A stretch of DNA of 64,000 bases from Thalassobacillus devorans (GCF_011761345.1 NZ_JAASRY010000004.1:248001-312000), one strand, 5' to 3'; positions 46,504 through 57,311 are shown, counted from the stretch's first letter. A program made the numbers and translations. Notes: generated from the letters alone by a model not told the origin.

Positions 46504-48849
46504 TCATGAAAGTTCTAACACAGTAACTCCTCCACCACCTTCATTCATTCCCCCGGAACGGTGGGATTTAATAGAAGGATGACGGTCAGCAAAACTTTTC
46601 ACACCATTTCGAAGTGCCCCGGTTCCTTTACCGTGAATAATAGACACCCGTGGGTATCCAGCCAGGATTGCGTCATCTACATATTTTTCTAAACGGTGGA
46701 GTGCTTCTTCATATCTTTCCCCACGTAGATCTAATTCTGTTTTCACATGATACCCTTTTCCTTTAACGGTGGCCATCGGTTTCTCTTTCAACGGCTGCTC
46801 GGATTTGATATATTCTAAATCCTTACGTTTTACTTTTACTTTCATAATACCTACTTGGACCTGGAAATCATGATCACTTATTACATCAAGAATCGTGCCA
46901 GTTTGGTTTAATGACAATACCTTGACTTCATCTCCGGATTTAAGCTTTCGGTCGCCTTTAGAAATCGGCTTTTTCTCTTTTTGTTTTCTATCAGCTAGCT
47001 CAGGCCGGGCATCCTCTATCGTTTTTCTCGCTTCAATCCATTCATGTTCTTTGAAGTCAGCCTGGTGTTTTCTGCTTCGTAATTCTTTTACTATTTCTTC
47101 CGCTTCAGCTCTCGCTCTTTCTACGGCCTTTTCAGCTTTTTGTTCGGCTCGCTGATATAGCTGCTCACGCTTGTCTTCAAACTGTTTCCACTTCTTTTGC
47201 AATTCTTCGTGAATCTCCTGGGCCTGCTGAAGAACTCTTTCTGCTTCTTCATAATCACGGTCCGCACCCCTTGTTGATGCTTCAAGGGAAGCAATCATAT
47301 TCTCGACGCTCTTCGAATCACTTCCCACGTGACCCTTGGCAGTCTCTATCACCTGCTCATCCAATCCCAGTCGCCGGGAGATTTCAAAGGCATTGCTTCG
47401 TCCTGGCACACCAATCAATAATCGGTATGTGGGCTGCAATGTCTGGATATCAAATTCTACGGAAGCATTGATAACTCCTTCACGATTATAGCCGTAGGCT
47501 TTTAATTCCGGATAATGCGTAGTAGCGATAACCCTGGCATCACGTGAGACTACTTCATCTAAAATAGACATCGCAAGTGCTGCACCTTCCTGGGGATCCG
47601 TTCCTGCTCCCAGCTCGTCAAATAACACTAACGTCCTATCATTAACCTGCTTGAGTATATCCACAATATTTGTCATGTGAGAAGAAAATGTACTTAAATT
47701 TTGTTCGATGGACTGTTCATCACCAATATCAGCAAACACATTTTCAAAGACAGCCATCTCACATCCATCCAGCGCAGGGACCTGCAATCCAGACTGAGCC
47801 ATCAAAGTACACAGGCCGACCAATTTTAAAGTGACAGTTTTACCACCAGTATTAGGACCGGTAATCACAATGGAGGTAAACGACTCACCCAGTTCAATAT
47901 CGTTCGCTACCACTTCTGTGTCATCAATTAACGGGTGTCTCGCCTGCTTCATTTTTATAACGCCCTGGTCATTCATGGCAGGCATAGCGGCTTTCATTGA
48001 TTGGCCGAGCTTCGCCCTTGCAAACATAAAGTCGATTTTCTCCAGAAGCTCGACATTTTGATAAAGAAAAGACTGATCTGCAGCAATAGCTTCTGATAAT
48101 TCTTTTAGTATCCGATCAATTTCATGCTTCTCCTGGACTTTCGCTTCCTGCAGTTGATTATTGAGGTCCACAATAGCTTGAGGTTCAATAAATAAGGTAG
48201 CTCCTGATGCTGATTGATCATGTACAATACCACCTATTGCCCCTCGATACTCTTGCTTTACCGGAAGTACATAGCGTTCATTTCGGATAGTTACAATGGC
48301 ATCGGAAAGCATTTTACTCTTTGATTTTGTATAGTTATCCATTTTGTCCCTAACCCTGCTTTCATATGTTCGGATTCGGGATCTGATGGTGCGTAATTTC
48401 TCCGATGCTCCATCCATGACATGGCCATGATCATCGATACAGTTTCGGATGTTCCGTTCCAGATCACCCAACGGCTCAATGCCATCTATCAGTTCGCGTA
48501 AAATTGGCACTTCCGGTTCTTCCATTTGTTCGATGAACCTTTTTATCTGCTTTCCTCCATAAATGGTAGATGCAACATCGAGACATTCCAGAGGGCTTAG
48601 AACACCACCAATGGTTGTACGCTTGATGCTTGGTTTGATATCAAAAATTCCACCTAGTGGAGCATTCCCATGCAGCCGGATTACCTGGGCCGCTTCATCC
48701 GTTTCATTTTGCCATTGTATAACTTCGTCCAGCTCTGTTGAAGGTTTTAAAGCTAGTGCTCTACTTTTCCCGAGGGAAGATGCAGCATGTGCTGCTAACT
48801 GGTCGATAATTTTTTTATATTCCAACACATGAAAAACACGTTGATTCAT
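46504..48849 (-). CDS. mutS2: endonuclease MutS2 / ribosome collision factor
   Basis: MutS-like ATPase with a C-terminal Smr nuclease domain. The 781-residue protein has Walker A GPNTGGKT (331-338), Walker [11 protein letters not shown], a long coiled coil (about 520-640) and Smr signatures [12 protein letters not shown] and [14 protein letters not shown]. It lacks the mismatch-recognition domain of MutS. In Bacillus MutS2 acts on collided ribosomes and homologous recombination rather than mismatch repair. It lies 15 bases after polX. Confidence 0.97.
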   Translation of the reverse strand: MNQRVFHVLEYKKIIDQLAAHAASSLGKSRALALKPSTELDEVIQWQNETDEAAQVIRLHGNAPLGGIFDIKPSIKRTTIGGVLSPLECLDVASTIYGGKQIKRFIEQMEEPEVPILRELIDGIEPLGDLERNIRNCIDDHGHVMDGASEKLRTIRSRIRTYESRVRDKMDNYTKSKSKMLSDAIVTIRNERYVLPVKQEYRGAIGGIVHDQSASGATLFIEPQAIVDLNNQLQEAKVQEKHEIDRILKELSEAIAADQSFLYQNVELLEKIDFMFARAKLGQSMKAAMPAMNDQGVIKMKQARHPLIDDTEVVANDIELGESFTSIVITGPNTGGKTVTLKLVGLCTLMAQSGLQVPALDGCEMAVFENVFADIGDEQSIEQNLSTFSSHMTNIVDILKQVNDRTLVLFDELGAGTDPQEGAALAMSILDEVVSRDARVIATTHYPELKAYGYNREGVINASVEFDIQTLQPTYRLLIGVPGRSNAFEISRRLGLDEQVIETAKGHVGSDSKSVENMIASLEASTRGADRDYEEAERVLQQAQEIHEELQKKWKQFEDKREQLYQRAEQKAEKAVERARAEAEEIVKELRSRKHQADFKEHEWIEARKTIEDARPELADRKQKEKKPISKGDRKLKSGDEVKVLSLNQTGTILDVISDHDFQVQVGIMKVKVKRKDLEYIKSEQPLKEKPMATVKGKGYHVKTELDLRGERYEEALHRLEKYVDDAILAGYPRVSIIHGKGTGALRNGVKSFADRHPSIKSHRSGGMNEGGGGVTVLELS

Positions 48850-48864
48850 GATTGATTGACTCCT

Positions 48865-50589
48865 TTATTTCCTGGCTTTTCCTTGGAAAAGGTTTACTAA
48901 GTCCTCCTTTTTCCAAGTATTAATCACATTTTCCTTACGCAGCCACCCTTTGCGGGCAGCTCCAACACCTATCCTCATATGATCCAGCATGGAATAATTA
49001 TGGGCGTCAGTATTGATAGCTATATGCACTCCTGCTTCCTGGGCTTTAATTAACGTTTCCCAATTCAGATCGAGCCGGTTCGGGTTGGCATTCAATTCAA
49101 GTATAGTGCCGGTCTGCTCCGCCTTTTCTATTAATGTATCTAAATCCACCGAATATCCTTTTCTTCTGCCTATCAAACGTCCGGTTGGATGGGCAATCAT
49201 ATGAACATACGGATTCTCCATCGCATTTACCAGCCGTTTCATGATTTTATCTTGTGACTGCGTGAAGCTTGAATGAATGGACCCAATAACAAAATCCATT
49301 TCCTGCAAAAAGGCATCGTCAAAATCCAGTGAGCCATCCGGAAGGATATCCATTTCTATACCGGCAAAAATATGAAAACCTTCCATCTCTGCATTGATTT
49401 TATCAAGTTCTTCTCGTTGTTTACGTAAACGTTTTTCATTAAGGCCGTTGGCTACTCGTAAGTACTTAGAGTGGTCTGTGATGGCAATAAACTCATACCC
49501 CATCTGTTTTGCCTGTTCTGCCATCTCGCGAATCGACTGGGCTCCATCACTCCAAGTGCTGTGCATATGAAGGTCGCCTCTAATATCTTTAAGTTCGATT
49601 AAATTGATTTCCTCTTGTGCTTTTTCAATTTCACCTAAATTTTCACGTACTTCTGGCGGAATCCAATGCAGGCCGAAATGAGCGAAGAACTCTTCTTCTT
49701 CTTTAAAAGTTTTCACTTCTCCCGTTTCTACATTCTCGATGCCGTATTCACTAATTTTCTCATTCTGTTGTTTAGCCAATTGCCGCATGGCCACATTGTG
49801 ATCCTTTGATCCGGTAAAATGATGGAGGGTAGTCGCAAATTCCTCCGGTTTGACAATCCTAAAGTCTATACTGATATCATATCCTTCATTTACAACAATA
49901 GAAACTTTTGTTTCACCAGAAGCAATCACTTCTTCAATTTCCCGGTAGTCTAATAATTCATCACGTGTCGCTTCCGCATGATTTGAAACGATAATAAAAT
50001 CTAAATCTTTAATCGTCTCCCTCATTCTGCGCAGGCTTCCAGCACGGGAGTATTTTTCCACTGTTTTCAACGTATCAAGGAATGCCTCGATTTTTTCCGC
50101 CAATGGCAGCATCATGGCTATCGGAAGGCGTTCCGGACGGCTATCCGCTTCTTCAAGTGCCTTGACTATCTTTTCTGCCGATTTTTTTCCAAAGCCCTGT
50201 AATTCTTCCACTCGTCCATCTTCACAAGCACTTTTCAGGGAAGCAGCATCTGTTACTCCTAATTCTTGATAGAGTTTAGATAACTTTTTCCCGCCCAGTC
50301 CCGGTAAATCCAACAGTGGTACCAAACCACGTGGTACTTCTTCCTGAAGTTGCATCAATGTATCAGATTTTCCATTTTCTATGAACTCATTAATTACCTC
50401 TGCTGTGCCTTTTCCGATTCCTTTCAGCTTCGTAAAGTCGTCAATTTCACTTAAGGAACGTTCGTCTTGTTCCAATGCCTGAGCAGCTTTTCTATAGGCT
50501 GATATTTTAAAAGGGTTTTCCCCTTTCAGTTCCAGATATATTGCTACTTGTTCCAGTAATTTGATTACTTGTTTTTTATCTACTGCCAT
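48865..50589 (-). CDS. polX: DNA polymerase/3'-5' exonuclease PolX
   Basis: Family X repair polymerase fused to a PHP nuclease domain. The 574-residue protein has helix-hairpin-helix segments at about 35-165 (FTKLKGIGKGTAEVI, LLDLPGLGGKKLSKLYQELG), a polymerase beta-type palm (SLRRMRETIKDLDFIIVS, with the metal-binding aspartates in KDLDFI) and from about residue 335 the PHP domain (GDLHMHSTWSDG, AITDHSKYL, NTDAHNYSM). The ATG at 50589 is chosen for AAGGAG eight bases upstream. Corresponds to YshC. Confidence 0.97.
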   Translation of the reverse strand: MAVDKKQVIKLLEQVAIYLELKGENPFKISAYRKAAQALEQDERSLSEIDDFTKLKGIGKGTAEVINEFIENGKSDTLMQLQEEVPRGLVPLLDLPGLGGKKLSKLYQELGVTDAASLKSACEDGRVEELQGFGKKSAEKIVKALEEADSRPERLPIAMMLPLAEKIEAFLDTLKTVEKYSRAGSLRRMRETIKDLDFIIVSNHAEATRDELLDYREIEEVIASGETKVSIVVNEGYDISIDFRIVKPEEFATTLHHFTGSKDHNVAMRQLAKQQNEKISEYGIENVETGEVKTFKEEEEFFAHFGLHWIPPEVRENLGEIEKAQEEINLIELKDIRGDLHMHSTWSDGAQSIREMAEQAKQMGYEFIAITDHSKYLRVANGLNEKRLRKQREELDKINAEMEGFHIFAGIEMDILPDGSLDFDDAFLQEMDFVIGSIHSSFTQSQDKIMKRLVNAMENPYVHMIAHPTGRLIGRRKGYSVDLDTLIEKAEQTGTILELNANPNRLDLNWETLIKAQEAGVHIAINTDAHNYSMLDHMRIGVGAARKGWLRKENVINTWKKEDLVNLFQGKARK

Positions 50590-50629
50590 GCCATCCACTC
50601 CTTGCTATGATTTTTCCAATCTCGTAAAG

Positions 50630-50660
50630 AAAAAACTTCTCCGTTTAAGAGAAGTTTTAT
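50630..50660 (-). terminator. terminator at the end of zapA-cvpA
   Basis: AAAACTTCTC and GAGAAGTTTT flank a seven-base loop and a T run follows; the cvpA stop codon lies inside the upstream arm. Confidence 0.8.
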
Positions 50661-51205
50661 AATAGGGCTGCTACATGCTCAAACCAGAGCGACTTCAGCT
50701 GCTGCGAGAACATCGGTGTATGTTCAATTATTGCCTGGGCAATTGTGGCGTTATCTAATGCATTTTGCACTGCTTCAAGCGGGAGCAGTGCGGCAATAGA
50801 TAGGAGGATAAATAGAATCAAATACGTTTCGATGAATCCAAGAACCGCGCCTAATAAACCGTTTAATGTGCGCAATATTGGCAGATCTGCCACAAAGTCC
50901 AGCATAGATGCTATTATTTGTACGATGATCTTCACACCAAAAAAGAGAATCGCAAAAGCGATTGCATTGTAGAAGGCCACTTCTAATGGAAGACTTTCCA
51001 GGAAAACCGCCCATTCGGCACTACTTGGTAAATCAGGATAAGGCACCCAGAGGGTCAGTCGTTCCGCTAAATCATCGTAATACAAAACAGCGACAACAAA
51101 AGCGGCTATGAAGCCAATAATATGGAAAAGCTGAAGGATGAACCCGCGGCGTAATCCATTCAGTAATCCAATAATCAACATAATAATAAGCAGAATATCA
51201 ATCAT
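50657..51205 (-). CDS. yshB: CvpA family membrane protein
   Basis: A 182-residue protein of the CvpA (colicin V production) family with four to five hydrophobic segments; LLIIMLIIGLLNGLRRGFIL at the start and LNGLLGAVLGFIETYLIL later are characteristic. The biochemical role is unclear. The ATG at 51205 is chosen because it opens directly into the first membrane helix with AAGGAAAG upstream; it overlaps the zapA stop by eight bases. The upstream alternative adds eight lysine-rich residues. Confidence 0.9.
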   Translation of the reverse strand: MIDILLIIMLIIGLLNGLRRGFILQLFHIIGFIAAFVVAVLYYDDLAERLTLWVPYPDLPSSAEWAVFLESLPLEVAFYNAIAFAILFFGVKIIVQIIASMLDFVADLPILRTLNGLLGAVLGFIETYLILFILLSIAALLPLEAVQNALDNATIAQAIIEHTPMFSQQLKSLWFEHVAALL

Positions 51206-51485
51206 CTTGTTTTCTTTCCTTTTCTTCAATGTTTTTCAATTTCTCATGGAGTTCATTATACGATTCTTTCAAAGCTATGTAATCATTCATCGTATTGACT
51301 GCCGTCAGGACCGCAAGTCTGGAAGTATCCAAGGAACGGTTACCCTCCTGGATTTCACGCATCTTCTGATCTACAAGTCCTGCCACCAACTTGACACGGT
51401 TTGGTGATTCCTCTCCAACAATCGTATAGGAACGATTATATATCTCTACGGTAGTTCGTGATTTTTTATCTTTTGAATGGGACAT
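51198..51485 (-). CDS. zapA: cell division protein ZapA
   Basis: Promotes bundling of FtsZ protofilaments at midcell. The 95-residue protein has the ZapA globular head (TVEIYNRSYTIVGEESPNRV and RLAVLTAVNTMNDYIAL) and a charged coiled-coil tail. AGGGGGG precedes the ATG. It diverges from rnhC and is followed by cvpA with a small overlap, the same arrangement as in B. subtilis. Confidence 0.95.
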   Translation of the reverse strand: MSHSKDKKSRTTVEIYNRSYTIVGEESPNRVKLVAGLVDQKMREIQEGNRSLDTSRLAVLTAVNTMNDYIALKESYNELHEKLKNIEEKERKQDD

Positions 51486-51572
51486 AGTATCCCCCCTGAC
51501 AATAGAATCCTAAAGTTTATCTTAACACGAAGGGGATAAATAGGGAAACTAAATCTATCGTACTTTGTACGG

Positions 51573-51601
51573 TTCTGTCTTATTCTGTCGTCTGGTATAC
51601 T
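51573..51601 (+). promoter_or_regulatory. promoter of rnhC
   Basis: TTCTGT and TG-G-TATACT with a 17-base spacer to the -10; the -35 is weak but the -10 is extended. Confidence 0.5.
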
Positions 51602-51650
51602 AAGCATAAATATTAGCAGCCTTCGTGCTAAAAGAGAGAGGATTATAAAA

Positions 51651-52571
51651 ATGGGTCAAGTTGTACTTACCGTAGCAAAAAACACTTTAAATGAAATGAA
51701 AGATTATTATAAAGCACAGATCAAACCGGATGTGCCTCCATCCGCCCTATTTGTAGCCAAGACACCGGGGAGCACGATTACAGCTTATCGTTCCGGAAAG
51801 GTATTATTCCAAGGTAAAAGCCCGGAAGCTGAAGCAGCTAAATGGGGAACTGCCGAGCAACAGGTTAAGAAAAAAATTAAAAAACATGCCTATCAACCGC
51901 CACAATCTTTATTTTCCAGTTCTCATATTGGCTCTGATGAAGCAGGAACCGGCGATTACTTTGGGCCGATCACAGTTGCGGCAGCTTATGTAAATTCAGA
52001 ACAGGTTGCTCTCTTGAAGGAGCTTGGTGTCAAAGATTCCAAACACCTGACCGATGATAAGATTCGCTCAATTGCAAAGGATCTTATCCACTTGGAAATC
52101 CCTTATACTTTGTTGAAATTGAATAATAAAAAATATAACCAGTTACAAGCTAAAGGCTGGAGCCAGGGGAAAATGAAAACCATGCTCCATCATCACGCAT
52201 TGGAAAAACTTTTGGTGAAAATAAAGCCTGAGCGTCCAGAGGGGATTCTAGTGGATCAATTTTCAGAACCTGACGTCTATAAACGCCACCTGGCATCCGA
52301 AGGAAATAAATTACAGGAAAATGTATACTTCATGACAAAAGCAGAGAGTTATTCGATTGCCGTTGCCACGGCATCCATTCTTGCCAGAGCCAGTTTTGTG
52401 AAAGCAATGGAAGATATCGAGGCGGATGTCGGCCTAACAATCCCCAAAGGAGCATCCCTGCAAGTGGACAGGGCTGCTGCCGCCGTTATCAAAAAGTATG
52501 GAAAAAATAAGCTGGGCGATATAGCAAAGCTCCATTTTGCCACCACTCAAAAAGCTAATAAATATCTATAA
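51651..52571 (+). CDS. rnhC: ribonuclease HIII
   Basis: Cleaves RNA in RNA-DNA hybrids. The 306-residue protein has an N-terminal substrate-binding domain of about 85 residues and the catalytic core beginning GSDEAGTGDYFGP, with Asp96 and Glu97 as metal ligands. ILVDQF and SILARASFVKAME contain further active-site and core residues. AGAGAGG precedes the ATG. It diverges from zapA and converges on pheT with a shared terminator. Confidence 0.97.
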   Translation: MGQVVLTVAKNTLNEMKDYYKAQIKPDVPPSALFVAKTPGSTITAYRSGKVLFQGKSPEAEAAKWGTAEQQVKKKIKKHAYQPPQSLFSSSHIGSDEAGTGDYFGPITVAAAYVNSEQVALLKELGVKDSKHLTDDKIRSIAKDLIHLEIPYTLLKLNNKKYNQLQAKGWSQGKMKTMLHHHALEKLLVKIKPERPEGILVDQFSEPDVYKRHLASEGNKLQENVYFMTKAESYSIAVATASILARASFVKAMEDIEADVGLTIPKGASLQVDRAAAAVIKKYGKNKLGDIAKLHFATTQKANKYL

Positions 52572-52572
52572 G

Positions 52573-52606
52573 AAAGAGCTTACCGTCAATTCGGCAAGCT
52601 CTTTTT
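52573..52606. terminator. bidirectional terminator between rnhC and pheT
   Basis: AGAGCTT-CCG and CGG-AAGCTCT form the stem; T and A runs on the two sides suit both convergent genes. Confidence 0.85.
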
Positions 52607-52607
52607 A

Positions 52608-55034
52608 TCAACCTCTTAATTCTGCCTGGTGTTTCTCTTTCACTGCTGTAAGAATTTTTTCGTGAGCATCTTCCACTTCTTTGTCTTTCAGTGTGCGATT
52701 TGGGTCCATATAGAACAGATTGAAGGCGATGGATTTTTTACCTTCTTCCAAATGTTCACCCTGGTAGACATCGAATATGCGAACATCTTTCACTAATGGA
52801 GCGCCTGCTTGCAGGATGGTTTCAGCAATTTCACCTGCTGCAGACTGTTCCTCTACCACCAATGCAATATCCCTGCTGATGGAAGGGTATTTAGGAATAG
52901 CCTGGAATGCTTCTTCTTTTTGATAATGATCGAATAACTCTTCAGCATTTAATTCAAATACATAGGTGTCCTTCAAATCCAGGTCGTTTTGCAGCTTTGG
53001 ATGTACTTGACCAATAAAGCCGATTACCTTTCCACCAAGATAAACATCAGCTGTGCGTCCAGGATGCATATCCGGGAGTTTAGACTGTTTGAAAGTCAAT
53101 TTCAGGTCAAGCAAATAAGCCATTCCTTCTACTAACCCTTTGACAACAAAGAAATCGACTGCTTTCTTTTCTTGCTGCCACGGGTGCAGCAGCCAATTAC
53201 CAGTAAGGGCTCCTGACAAACGCAGCTGCTCTTTTGGCTGCACAGTAACCTGTTCTTCTTCACTGATAAATACAGTCCCTAATTCATAATAAGCAAGGTC
53301 GGTTTGTTTTCTTGCCACGTTATAAGATAAGGAAGCAAGTAATTCCGGTAATATGCTCAGTCGAAGATGACTGTGCTCTTCGCTCATTGGCATCGCTAAG
53401 GAAATAGGTGCTGCTGCCTGTTCCTTAACCTCACGACTGACCAATTGACCTGCTCGCTCAGCATTGGTTAACGAGTAAGTGATTGTTTCATCCAGGCCTG
53501 CTCCCTGAAGGTAGTTTTTTACTTTTCTCTTTAACTGCTGCTGTAGAGTAAGGCCACCCGCCTGGGAGGCACCGCCTGGCAAAGTATAAGGCAGATTATC
53601 ATAACCATAGATTCTCGCTACTTCTTCCAGCATGTCTTCGAAAAGTTCAACGTCCCCTCTGCGAGTTGGAACTGTTACCGTAAACAGTTCTCCCTTCTGT
53701 TCATATCCGAACTGAAGACGGCGAAGAATATCGGCAATTTCCTCATCAGATATAGTGGTTCCCAGTCGCTCATTGATATGGGAAGAAGTAACATCTACCT
53801 TTTTAGGCTCCCTGTCCAATTGATCAAATTCTACTACGCCTTCTAACACTTTTCCGTTAGCATATTGTTCAAGCAATTCGCACGCTTTCACTCCTGCACG
53901 AACAACTCGGTTCGGATCCACGCCTTTTTCAAAACGCGTACTGGCTTCACTTCGGAGCCCGTGGTCTTTAGATGCAGTACGTACTGCACCCGGCTGGAAG
54001 TATGCTGCTTCTAATAAAATATTTGATGTACCCTCGTGTACCTCGGAATCAGCACCACCCATGACACCGGCAATCGCTGTCGGCTGCTTGCCATTAGTAA
54101 TCACTAGATGATCCGGTTTTAAGTTGCGTTTTTGATCATCCAGAGTGGTGATCGTTTCATCTTCCTTCGCTCTCCTTACGACCACTTCGTCTGTTTCGAA
54201 ACGGTCCAAATCAAACGCATGGAGTGGCTGGCCATATTCTAGCAATACGTAATTCGTGATATCAACCACGTTATTAATTGGGCGCACCCCTGCGGCAATC
54301 AATCGATTTCGCATCCATAATGGGGACGGTCCTATTTTCACATCTTTGACTATAAATGCTCCATAATAAGGATTCAAATCAGGATCTTCCACATGGACAG
54401 AAATAAAGTCAGATGCTTTTTCTTGCACTGGATGAATGATTTCCTCTTGAGGGGTGAACGGCTGATCCAATATCGCCGCCACTTCATAAGCGACTCCTAG
54501 CATGCTCAAGCAATCAGCACGATTTGGGGTCAGGCCAAGTTCAATAATCATATCATCCAAGTTCAACAGCTCGATCGCATTCACTCCGACTTCCACTTCA
54601 TCCTGGAAAACAAAAATTCCGTCGACAAACTCTTTCGGTATGTCTTTTTCATCAACTCCAAGCTCCTGAAGAGAGCAAATCATTCCATTGGACTCTACAC
54701 CCCTCAGCTTCGCTTTTTTAATTTTGAAGTTCCCAGGTAACACAGCACCCGGTTTGGCCACTGCGACTTTTTGTCCGGCAGCAATATTCGGTGCTCCACA
54801 TATTATCTGCAGCGTTTCTCCCCCGACATCTACCTGACATAAATTAAGCTTATCTGCATTTGGATGCTGTTCACATGAAAGAACATGGCCGACCACGACA
54901 TCATGCAGCTGCTCAGCTATGGGTTCGATACTTTCTACTTCTATGCCTGTTTTCGTAATCAGCTCAGCTAACTCTTCCGGTGACTGATTTTCTATATCCA
55001 CATATTGTTTCAACCAATTTAAAGATACTAGCAT
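52608..55034 (-). CDS. pheT: phenylalanyl-tRNA synthetase beta subunit
   Basis: Beta subunit of the alpha2-beta2 enzyme; it binds tRNA-Phe and edits tyrosine. The 808-residue protein has the N-terminal OB-like tRNA-binding domain (VVGHVLSCEQHPNADKLNLC), the B3/B4 editing domain (NRADCLSMLGVAYEVA to GVMGG), a B5 domain and a C-terminal anticodon-binding ferredoxin-like domain (KYPSISRDIALVV). It follows pheS by 14 bases. Confidence 0.98.
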   Translation of the reverse strand: MLVSLNWLKQYVDIENQSPEELAELITKTGIEVESIEPIAEQLHDVVVGHVLSCEQHPNADKLNLCQVDVGGETLQIICGAPNIAAGQKVAVAKPGAVLPGNFKIKKAKLRGVESNGMICSLQELGVDEKDIPKEFVDGIFVFQDEVEVGVNAIELLNLDDMIIELGLTPNRADCLSMLGVAYEVAAILDQPFTPQEEIIHPVQEKASDFISVHVEDPDLNPYYGAFIVKDVKIGPSPLWMRNRLIAAGVRPINNVVDITNYVLLEYGQPLHAFDLDRFETDEVVVRRAKEDETITTLDDQKRNLKPDHLVITNGKQPTAIAGVMGGADSEVHEGTSNILLEAAYFQPGAVRTASKDHGLRSEASTRFEKGVDPNRVVRAGVKACELLEQYANGKVLEGVVEFDQLDREPKKVDVTSSHINERLGTTISDEEIADILRRLQFGYEQKGELFTVTVPTRRGDVELFEDMLEEVARIYGYDNLPYTLPGGASQAGGLTLQQQLKRKVKNYLQGAGLDETITYSLTNAERAGQLVSREVKEQAAAPISLAMPMSEEHSHLRLSILPELLASLSYNVARKQTDLAYYELGTVFISEEEQVTVQPKEQLRLSGALTGNWLLHPWQQEKKAVDFFVVKGLVEGMAYLLDLKLTFKQSKLPDMHPGRTADVYLGGKVIGFIGQVHPKLQNDLDLKDTYVFELNAEELFDHYQKEEAFQAIPKYPSISRDIALVVEEQSAAGEIAETILQAGAPLVKDVRIFDVYQGEHLEEGKKSIAFNLFYMDPNRTLKDKEVEDAHEKILTAVKEKHQAELRG

Positions 55035-55048
55035 GTTCGGACTCTCCC

Positions 55049-56083
55049 TTACGCTTTATGGTATTGTTTTAAGAATCGAATATCGTTCGTGTAGAAATGA
55101 CGGATATCATCGACGCCATACTTCAACATGGCAATACGTTCAGGTCCCATGCCGAATGCAAACCCTGAGTAGATTTCCGGATCATATCCTGCCATCTCCA
55201 ACACATTGGGATGGACCATTCCTGCGCCTAAGATCTCAATCCAACCGGTGCCTTTACATACAGAACAGCCTTCCCCGCCACACATTTTACACGAAATATC
55301 CATTTCTACCGATGGCTCCGTAAAAGGGAAAAAGCTTGGGCGAAGTCGTATATCTCGTTCTGAACCAAACATCTGCTTAGCAAAAGCATTAAGTACGCCT
55401 TTCAAATCGCTCATCTTAATATTCTCATCCACCACTAACCCCTCTACCTGAGTGAATTGGTGGGAATGGGTGGCGTCATCCGTATCACGGCGATAAACTT
55501 TACCAGGACATATCATTCGTACCGCTTCATGCCCGTCTTTCTGCTTCATCGTCCGAGCCTGAACAGGTGAGGTGTGGGTACGTAAAAGCAATTCTTCTGT
55601 AATATAAAAAGAATCCTGCATATCCCTGGCCGGATGTCCTTTAGGAAGGTTGAGAGCCTCAAAGTTATAATAATCAGTTTCGACTTCCGGTCCTTCTTTG
55701 ATTTCAAATCCCATCCCAATGAATAAATCTTCAATTTCTTCGATTATACTCGTCAATAGGTGTGGGCCTCCCACATGCACAGGACGGCCTGGCAAGGTGA
55801 CATCAATACTTTCTTCTTCCAATTGCTTTTCCATTGCTTTTTCTTCTAATTTATCTTGCTTTGTTTGAATAGCATTGGCAATGCTTTCCCTTACATCGTT
55901 GGCCAATTGGCCGATGACTGGACGTTCTTCTTTGGATAACTTGCCCATTCCCCGAAGCACTTCTGTAATTGGCCCTTTTTTCCCTAAATAAGCTACGCGT
56001 ACATCTTGCAAAGCTTTTAAATCCTCCGACTGCTTCACTTTCTCTAACGCTTCTGATTGCAATTCCTGCAAACGATCTTTCAT
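55049..56083 (-). CDS. pheS: phenylalanyl-tRNA synthetase alpha subunit
   Basis: Catalytic class II subunit. The 344-residue protein has an N-terminal coiled coil (1-85), motif 2 around [20 protein letters not shown] and motif 3 [18 protein letters not shown] cysteine cluster [17 protein letters not shown] lies near residue 275, a feature of Bacillus-type PheS. Expression is evidently controlled by the phenylalanine T-box upstream. ATG has AGGAGGAG nearby. Confidence 0.98.
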   Translation of the reverse strand: MKDRLQELQSEALEKVKQSEDLKALQDVRVAYLGKKGPITEVLRGMGKLSKEERPVIGQLANDVRESIANAIQTKQDKLEEKAMEKQLEEESIDVTLPGRPVHVGGPHLLTSIIEEIEDLFIGMGFEIKEGPEVETDYYNFEALNLPKGHPARDMQDSFYITEELLLRTHTSPVQARTMKQKDGHEAVRMICPGKVYRRDTDDATHSHQFTQVEGLVVDENIKMSDLKGVLNAFAKQMFGSERDIRLRPSFFPFTEPSVEMDISCKMCGGEGCSVCKGTGWIEILGAGMVHPNVLEMAGYDPEIYSGFAFGMGPERIAMLKYGVDDIRHFYTNDIRFLKQYHKA

Positions 56084-56102
56084 TTCGATACTCCTCCTTT
56101 TT

Positions 56103-56178
56103 ACATTAGAAAACTCTGCATTTCGCCAAGCCTTTATGGCGATAGACTAAGTATTTCTTTTACTTAAATACGTTAACA
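56103..56178 (-). repeat. short stem-loop interspersed repeat, copy B
   Basis: TCGCCAAG, a short spacer and TATGGCGATAG lie between the pheS T-box terminator and pheS, with a T-rich stretch and GTTAACAAAA beyond. The minus-strand hairpin arms are TCGCCA and TGGCGA. Compare 422-515 and 60808-60890. Confidence 0.55.
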
Positions 56179-56281
56179 AAATTGCCCTTTCAAAAATGTG
56201 TTATAAACCTGACTAACACCATGATCCTATAACGGCTGGATCCTTTATTTTCAACAGGAGTTAAGCGCATGAAACATAAAA

Positions 56282-56540
56282 AAGTCTCCTCCCTGGTAAA
56301 GGGACGAGACAATATGGCCGTTTCGCGGTACCACCCTTGTTGACATACGTTTGGTATGCCCACTTCATTACGGATAACGGATTGACATCCGGAACATCTT
56401 TTAATCAGATGCCAGCTCCAGAGTGAAAGTTCAATAATCACCACGATAGAAGTGCTTGCAGTCTGTGGCACTTCTTCCCTGTATCGATGTTATGATTATC
56501 TACTGGCTCCTTCAATGCTATTCGCTCTATAACTATTCAT
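56282..56540 (-). promoter_or_regulatory. T-box leader of pheST, phenylalanine specifier
   Basis: On the minus strand: stem I start with AAGGAGCCAGTAGATAATC, a specifier candidate TTC (56429-56427) in GAACTTTCACTC, the T-box AAGGGTGGTACCGCGA (56338-56323) and the terminator GTCTCGTCCCT / AGGGAGGAGAC with TTTTTT at 56310-56282. Uncharged tRNA-Phe should stabilise the antiterminator. About 200 bases separate the terminator from pheS and hold the copy B repeat. Confidence 0.92.
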
Positions 56541-56542
56541 TT

Positions 56543-56571
56543 ATTATAGAAAATCAAGTGCATTCTTGCAA
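56543..56571 (-). promoter_or_regulatory. sigma-A promoter of pheST
   Basis: TTGCAA (56571-56566) and TATAAT (56548-56543) with a 17-base spacer, between the stop codon of the rRNA methyltransferase gene and the T-box leader. Confidence 0.75.
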
Positions 56572-56573
56572 GC

Positions 56574-57311
56574 CTATATTTTCATATGGTACATGAGTAT
56601 CCCGGCAGCTACTGCCACATTCAAGGATTCTGCATGTCCATATATCGGAATATAGACTTTTTCATCAGCAAGCTCTAACAAATCTTCCTGGATCCCTGCC
56701 CCTTCATTTCCGACAATAAGCGCAGCTTTATCAGCTATGGTAATTTTCTGGAAGGGTTGAGCGTTTTCCAGGGCAGAAGCCCAAACAGTCATTCCCTGTT
56801 GCTGCAGTTGAGCAACCCATTCTTTGAGGTCACCAGAAAACAGTGGCATGTGGAATAGGGAACCTTGGGTAGCTCTGATGACCTTATCATTATAAGGATC
56901 GACAGAACCTTTACCGATTATAACCCCATTAAAACCTGCAGCATCAGCGGTTCTAATCAACGTACCAAGATTTCCTGGATCCTGGACAGCATCAATTAGC
57001 AGGACATGGCGAAAGGATGCAGGACTAAATTGCTTCATTTCCACAACAGCTGCTATTCCCTGGGGGGTTTCCGTATCCGCCAGTGCCGCGAAAACCTCCT
57101 TTGAAACCTGCGTTATTCGTTCATGGGCCATCCAAATTGGAGCTTCCATATTTTCCTGCACAATCACTTCCTGGATTGCCCAATCGCTTTTCACAGCTTC
57201 TTCAACTAAATGAAAACCCTCTACCAGAAAGGTTTGGGACTTTTCTCTGTCACGCCTTTTTTTTAATTTAATCCATTGTTTTACTCGTGTATTTTGTAAG
57301 GATGTCAGCAT
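56574..57311 (-). CDS. ysgA: SpoU-family RNA 2'-O-methyltransferase (YsgA-like)
   Basis: SPOUT-class methyltransferase acting on rRNA or tRNA ribose. The 245-residue protein has an N-terminal substrate-binding domain (VKQWIKLKKRRDREKSQTFL region) and the knot-forming motifs DPGNLGTLIRTADAAGF, VGNEGAGI and YIPIYGHAESLNVAVAAGIL. The exact target nucleotide is not determined from sequence. It lies divergent to sspI and upstream of pheST, as in B. subtilis. Confidence 0.94.
   Translation of the reverse strand: MLTSLQNTRVKQWIKLKKRRDREKSQTFLVEGFHLVEEAVKSDWAIQEVIVQENMEAPIWMAHERITQVSKEVFAALADTETPQGIAAVVEMKQFSPASFRHVLLIDAVQDPGNLGTLIRTADAAGFNGVIIGKGSVDPYNDKVIRATQGSLFHMPLFSGDLKEWVAQLQQQGMTVWASALENAQPFQKITIADKAALIVGNEGAGIQEDLLELADEKVYIPIYGHAESLNVAVAAGILMYHMKI

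Noticed and set aside
56190-56471. 93-aa minus-strand frame upstream of pheS
   Set aside because: It runs through the T-box, specifier and terminator of the pheS leader and has no translation signal.
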